Shown one piece after another: positions 5,333-5,684 of a stretch of DNA of 5,684 bases. The number at the start of each line of letters is the position of its first letter. Position 1 is the first letter of the stretch. Made by a program: the position numbers and the translations under genes. Source of the stretch: a bacterium (GTDB lineage Bacteria; Patescibacteria; Paceibacteria; UBA9973); assembly GCA_021813235.1 (NCBI GenBank), contig JAKALG010000060.1, positions 1 through 5,684 of the forward strand, read 5' to 3'. The notes under the pieces are model-generated. The model did no database searches, was not told where the DNA came from, and saw only the letters and a list, made by a program, of their open reading frames with translations.

Positions 5333-5684
5333 ATGGCTATCTCGTATTACTCGGCCAACAGATTGCTCGATAAAAATTTTGGCGCAACGGCTTACTCGGA
5401 GCCAAGCACATATTATTTTGGTTTATCTACAACAACAATTCAAATAGACGGAACGGGGGCAACCGAACCCAGCGGCAGCGCATATGCTAGGGTTTCTCTT
5501 GCTAACAATAAAACCAACTGGGGAACAGCGTCGAATGCCGCTCTGACAAATTCAACAGCAGTAACTTTCCCTGAAAGCACTGGCTCGTGGGGAACAATTA
5601 CATATGTTGGAATGTGGGACGCATCTACAGCAGGAAACATTTGGTGGTTTGATAGCCTTAGCCCCGCAAGAACGGTTGCAAGCT
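5333..5684 (+). CDS. Tail-associated/tail-fibre-like phage protein, N-terminal part (3' end outside window)
   Basis: An ATG 5 bases after AAGGAG (5322-5327) opens a frame that runs off the right edge after 117 codons. The protein reads MAISYYSANRLLDKNFGATA, then EPSTYYFGLSTTT, EPSGSAYARVSLANNKTNW, TNSTAVTFPESTGSWGTITY and VGMWDASTAGNIWWFDSLSP. This matches a widespread small family in tailed phages with the order LLD...G...Y..P..YY.GLSTT, EPSG..YARV..., N.TNW, ITFP...WGT.TY.G..D...G. Members lie in tail gene clusters and are often labelled tail fibre or hypothetical. Relatives are usually ~130-150 residues, so most of the gene is probably here. It is more GC-rich than the endonuclease (29/60 at 5461-5520), which fits a native structural gene. 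There is no signal peptide or catalytic motif. The tail link is likely; the exact role is unknown. Confidence 0.75.
   Translation, partial: MAISYYSANRLLDKNFGATAYSEPSTYYFGLSTTTIQIDGTGATEPSGSAYARVSLANNKTNWGTASNAALTNSTAVTFPESTGSWGTITYVGMWDASTAGNIWWFDSLSPARTVAS

Noticed and set aside
958..5640. Reverse-strand open frames (958-1140, 2599-2790, 2971-3216, 4204-4404, 4568-4771, 5440-5640)
   Set aside because: Each is short, lies opposite a well-supported gene, and shows no family-like sequence; they are treated as chance frames.

Overview
The window is part of the tail and host-recognition module of a tailed phage or prophage. All genes lie on the + strand, packed with tiny overlaps and good AAGGAGG-type ribosome binding sites. 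The DNA is AT-rich, start codons include TTG, and the tail-protein families are ones familiar from phages of low-GC Gram-positive bacteria. A Bacillota (Bacillus/Clostridia-like) host is therefore plausible, but the window holds no host gene that would prove it.

Left part (1-3129). A tail spike/tail-tip protein, cut by the left window edge, ends at 806. A nuclease gene of the Vsr/EDxHD homing-endonuclease type follows (803-1711). Then comes a gene (1708-3129) whose first ~190 residues look like a proteasome/HslV-type Ntn hydrolase and whose remaining ~270 residues are a tail-fibre-like beta region. The end of the first tail protein and the middle of the third gene read as two pieces of one tail protein. 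They seem to have been separated at one point (about 750 and 2314) by an AT-rich stretch of ~1.56 kb carrying the nuclease and the Ntn domain. This is the most interesting part of the window.

Middle part (3116-3992). Three small genes follow: a one-pass membrane protein with an SH3-like tail (TTG start), a 68-residue helical protein, and a 119-residue beta/Ig-like protein resembling the N-terminal domain of baseplate upper proteins.

Right part (3996-5684). A near-perfect sigma-70/sigma-A promoter (TTGACA, 17 bp, TGG-TACAAT) starts 3 bases after the last structural stop codon. It drives a structured leader whose hairpin loop can pair either with a nearby TTGGGA or with the ribosome binding site of the next gene. 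That gene (4124-5287) is a second endonuclease-like protein with three zinc units and a Vsr-like nuclease domain. A weak A/T-stem terminator-like hairpin follows, and then the start of another tail-associated gene (5333 to beyond the right edge).

How it fits together: the structural genes build the tail tip and fibres. The two nucleases look like selfish homing endonucleases, one embedded in the tail operon and translated by coupling, the other with its own promoter, leader and possible terminator. Function calls rest on motif recognition by eye; no database search was run.
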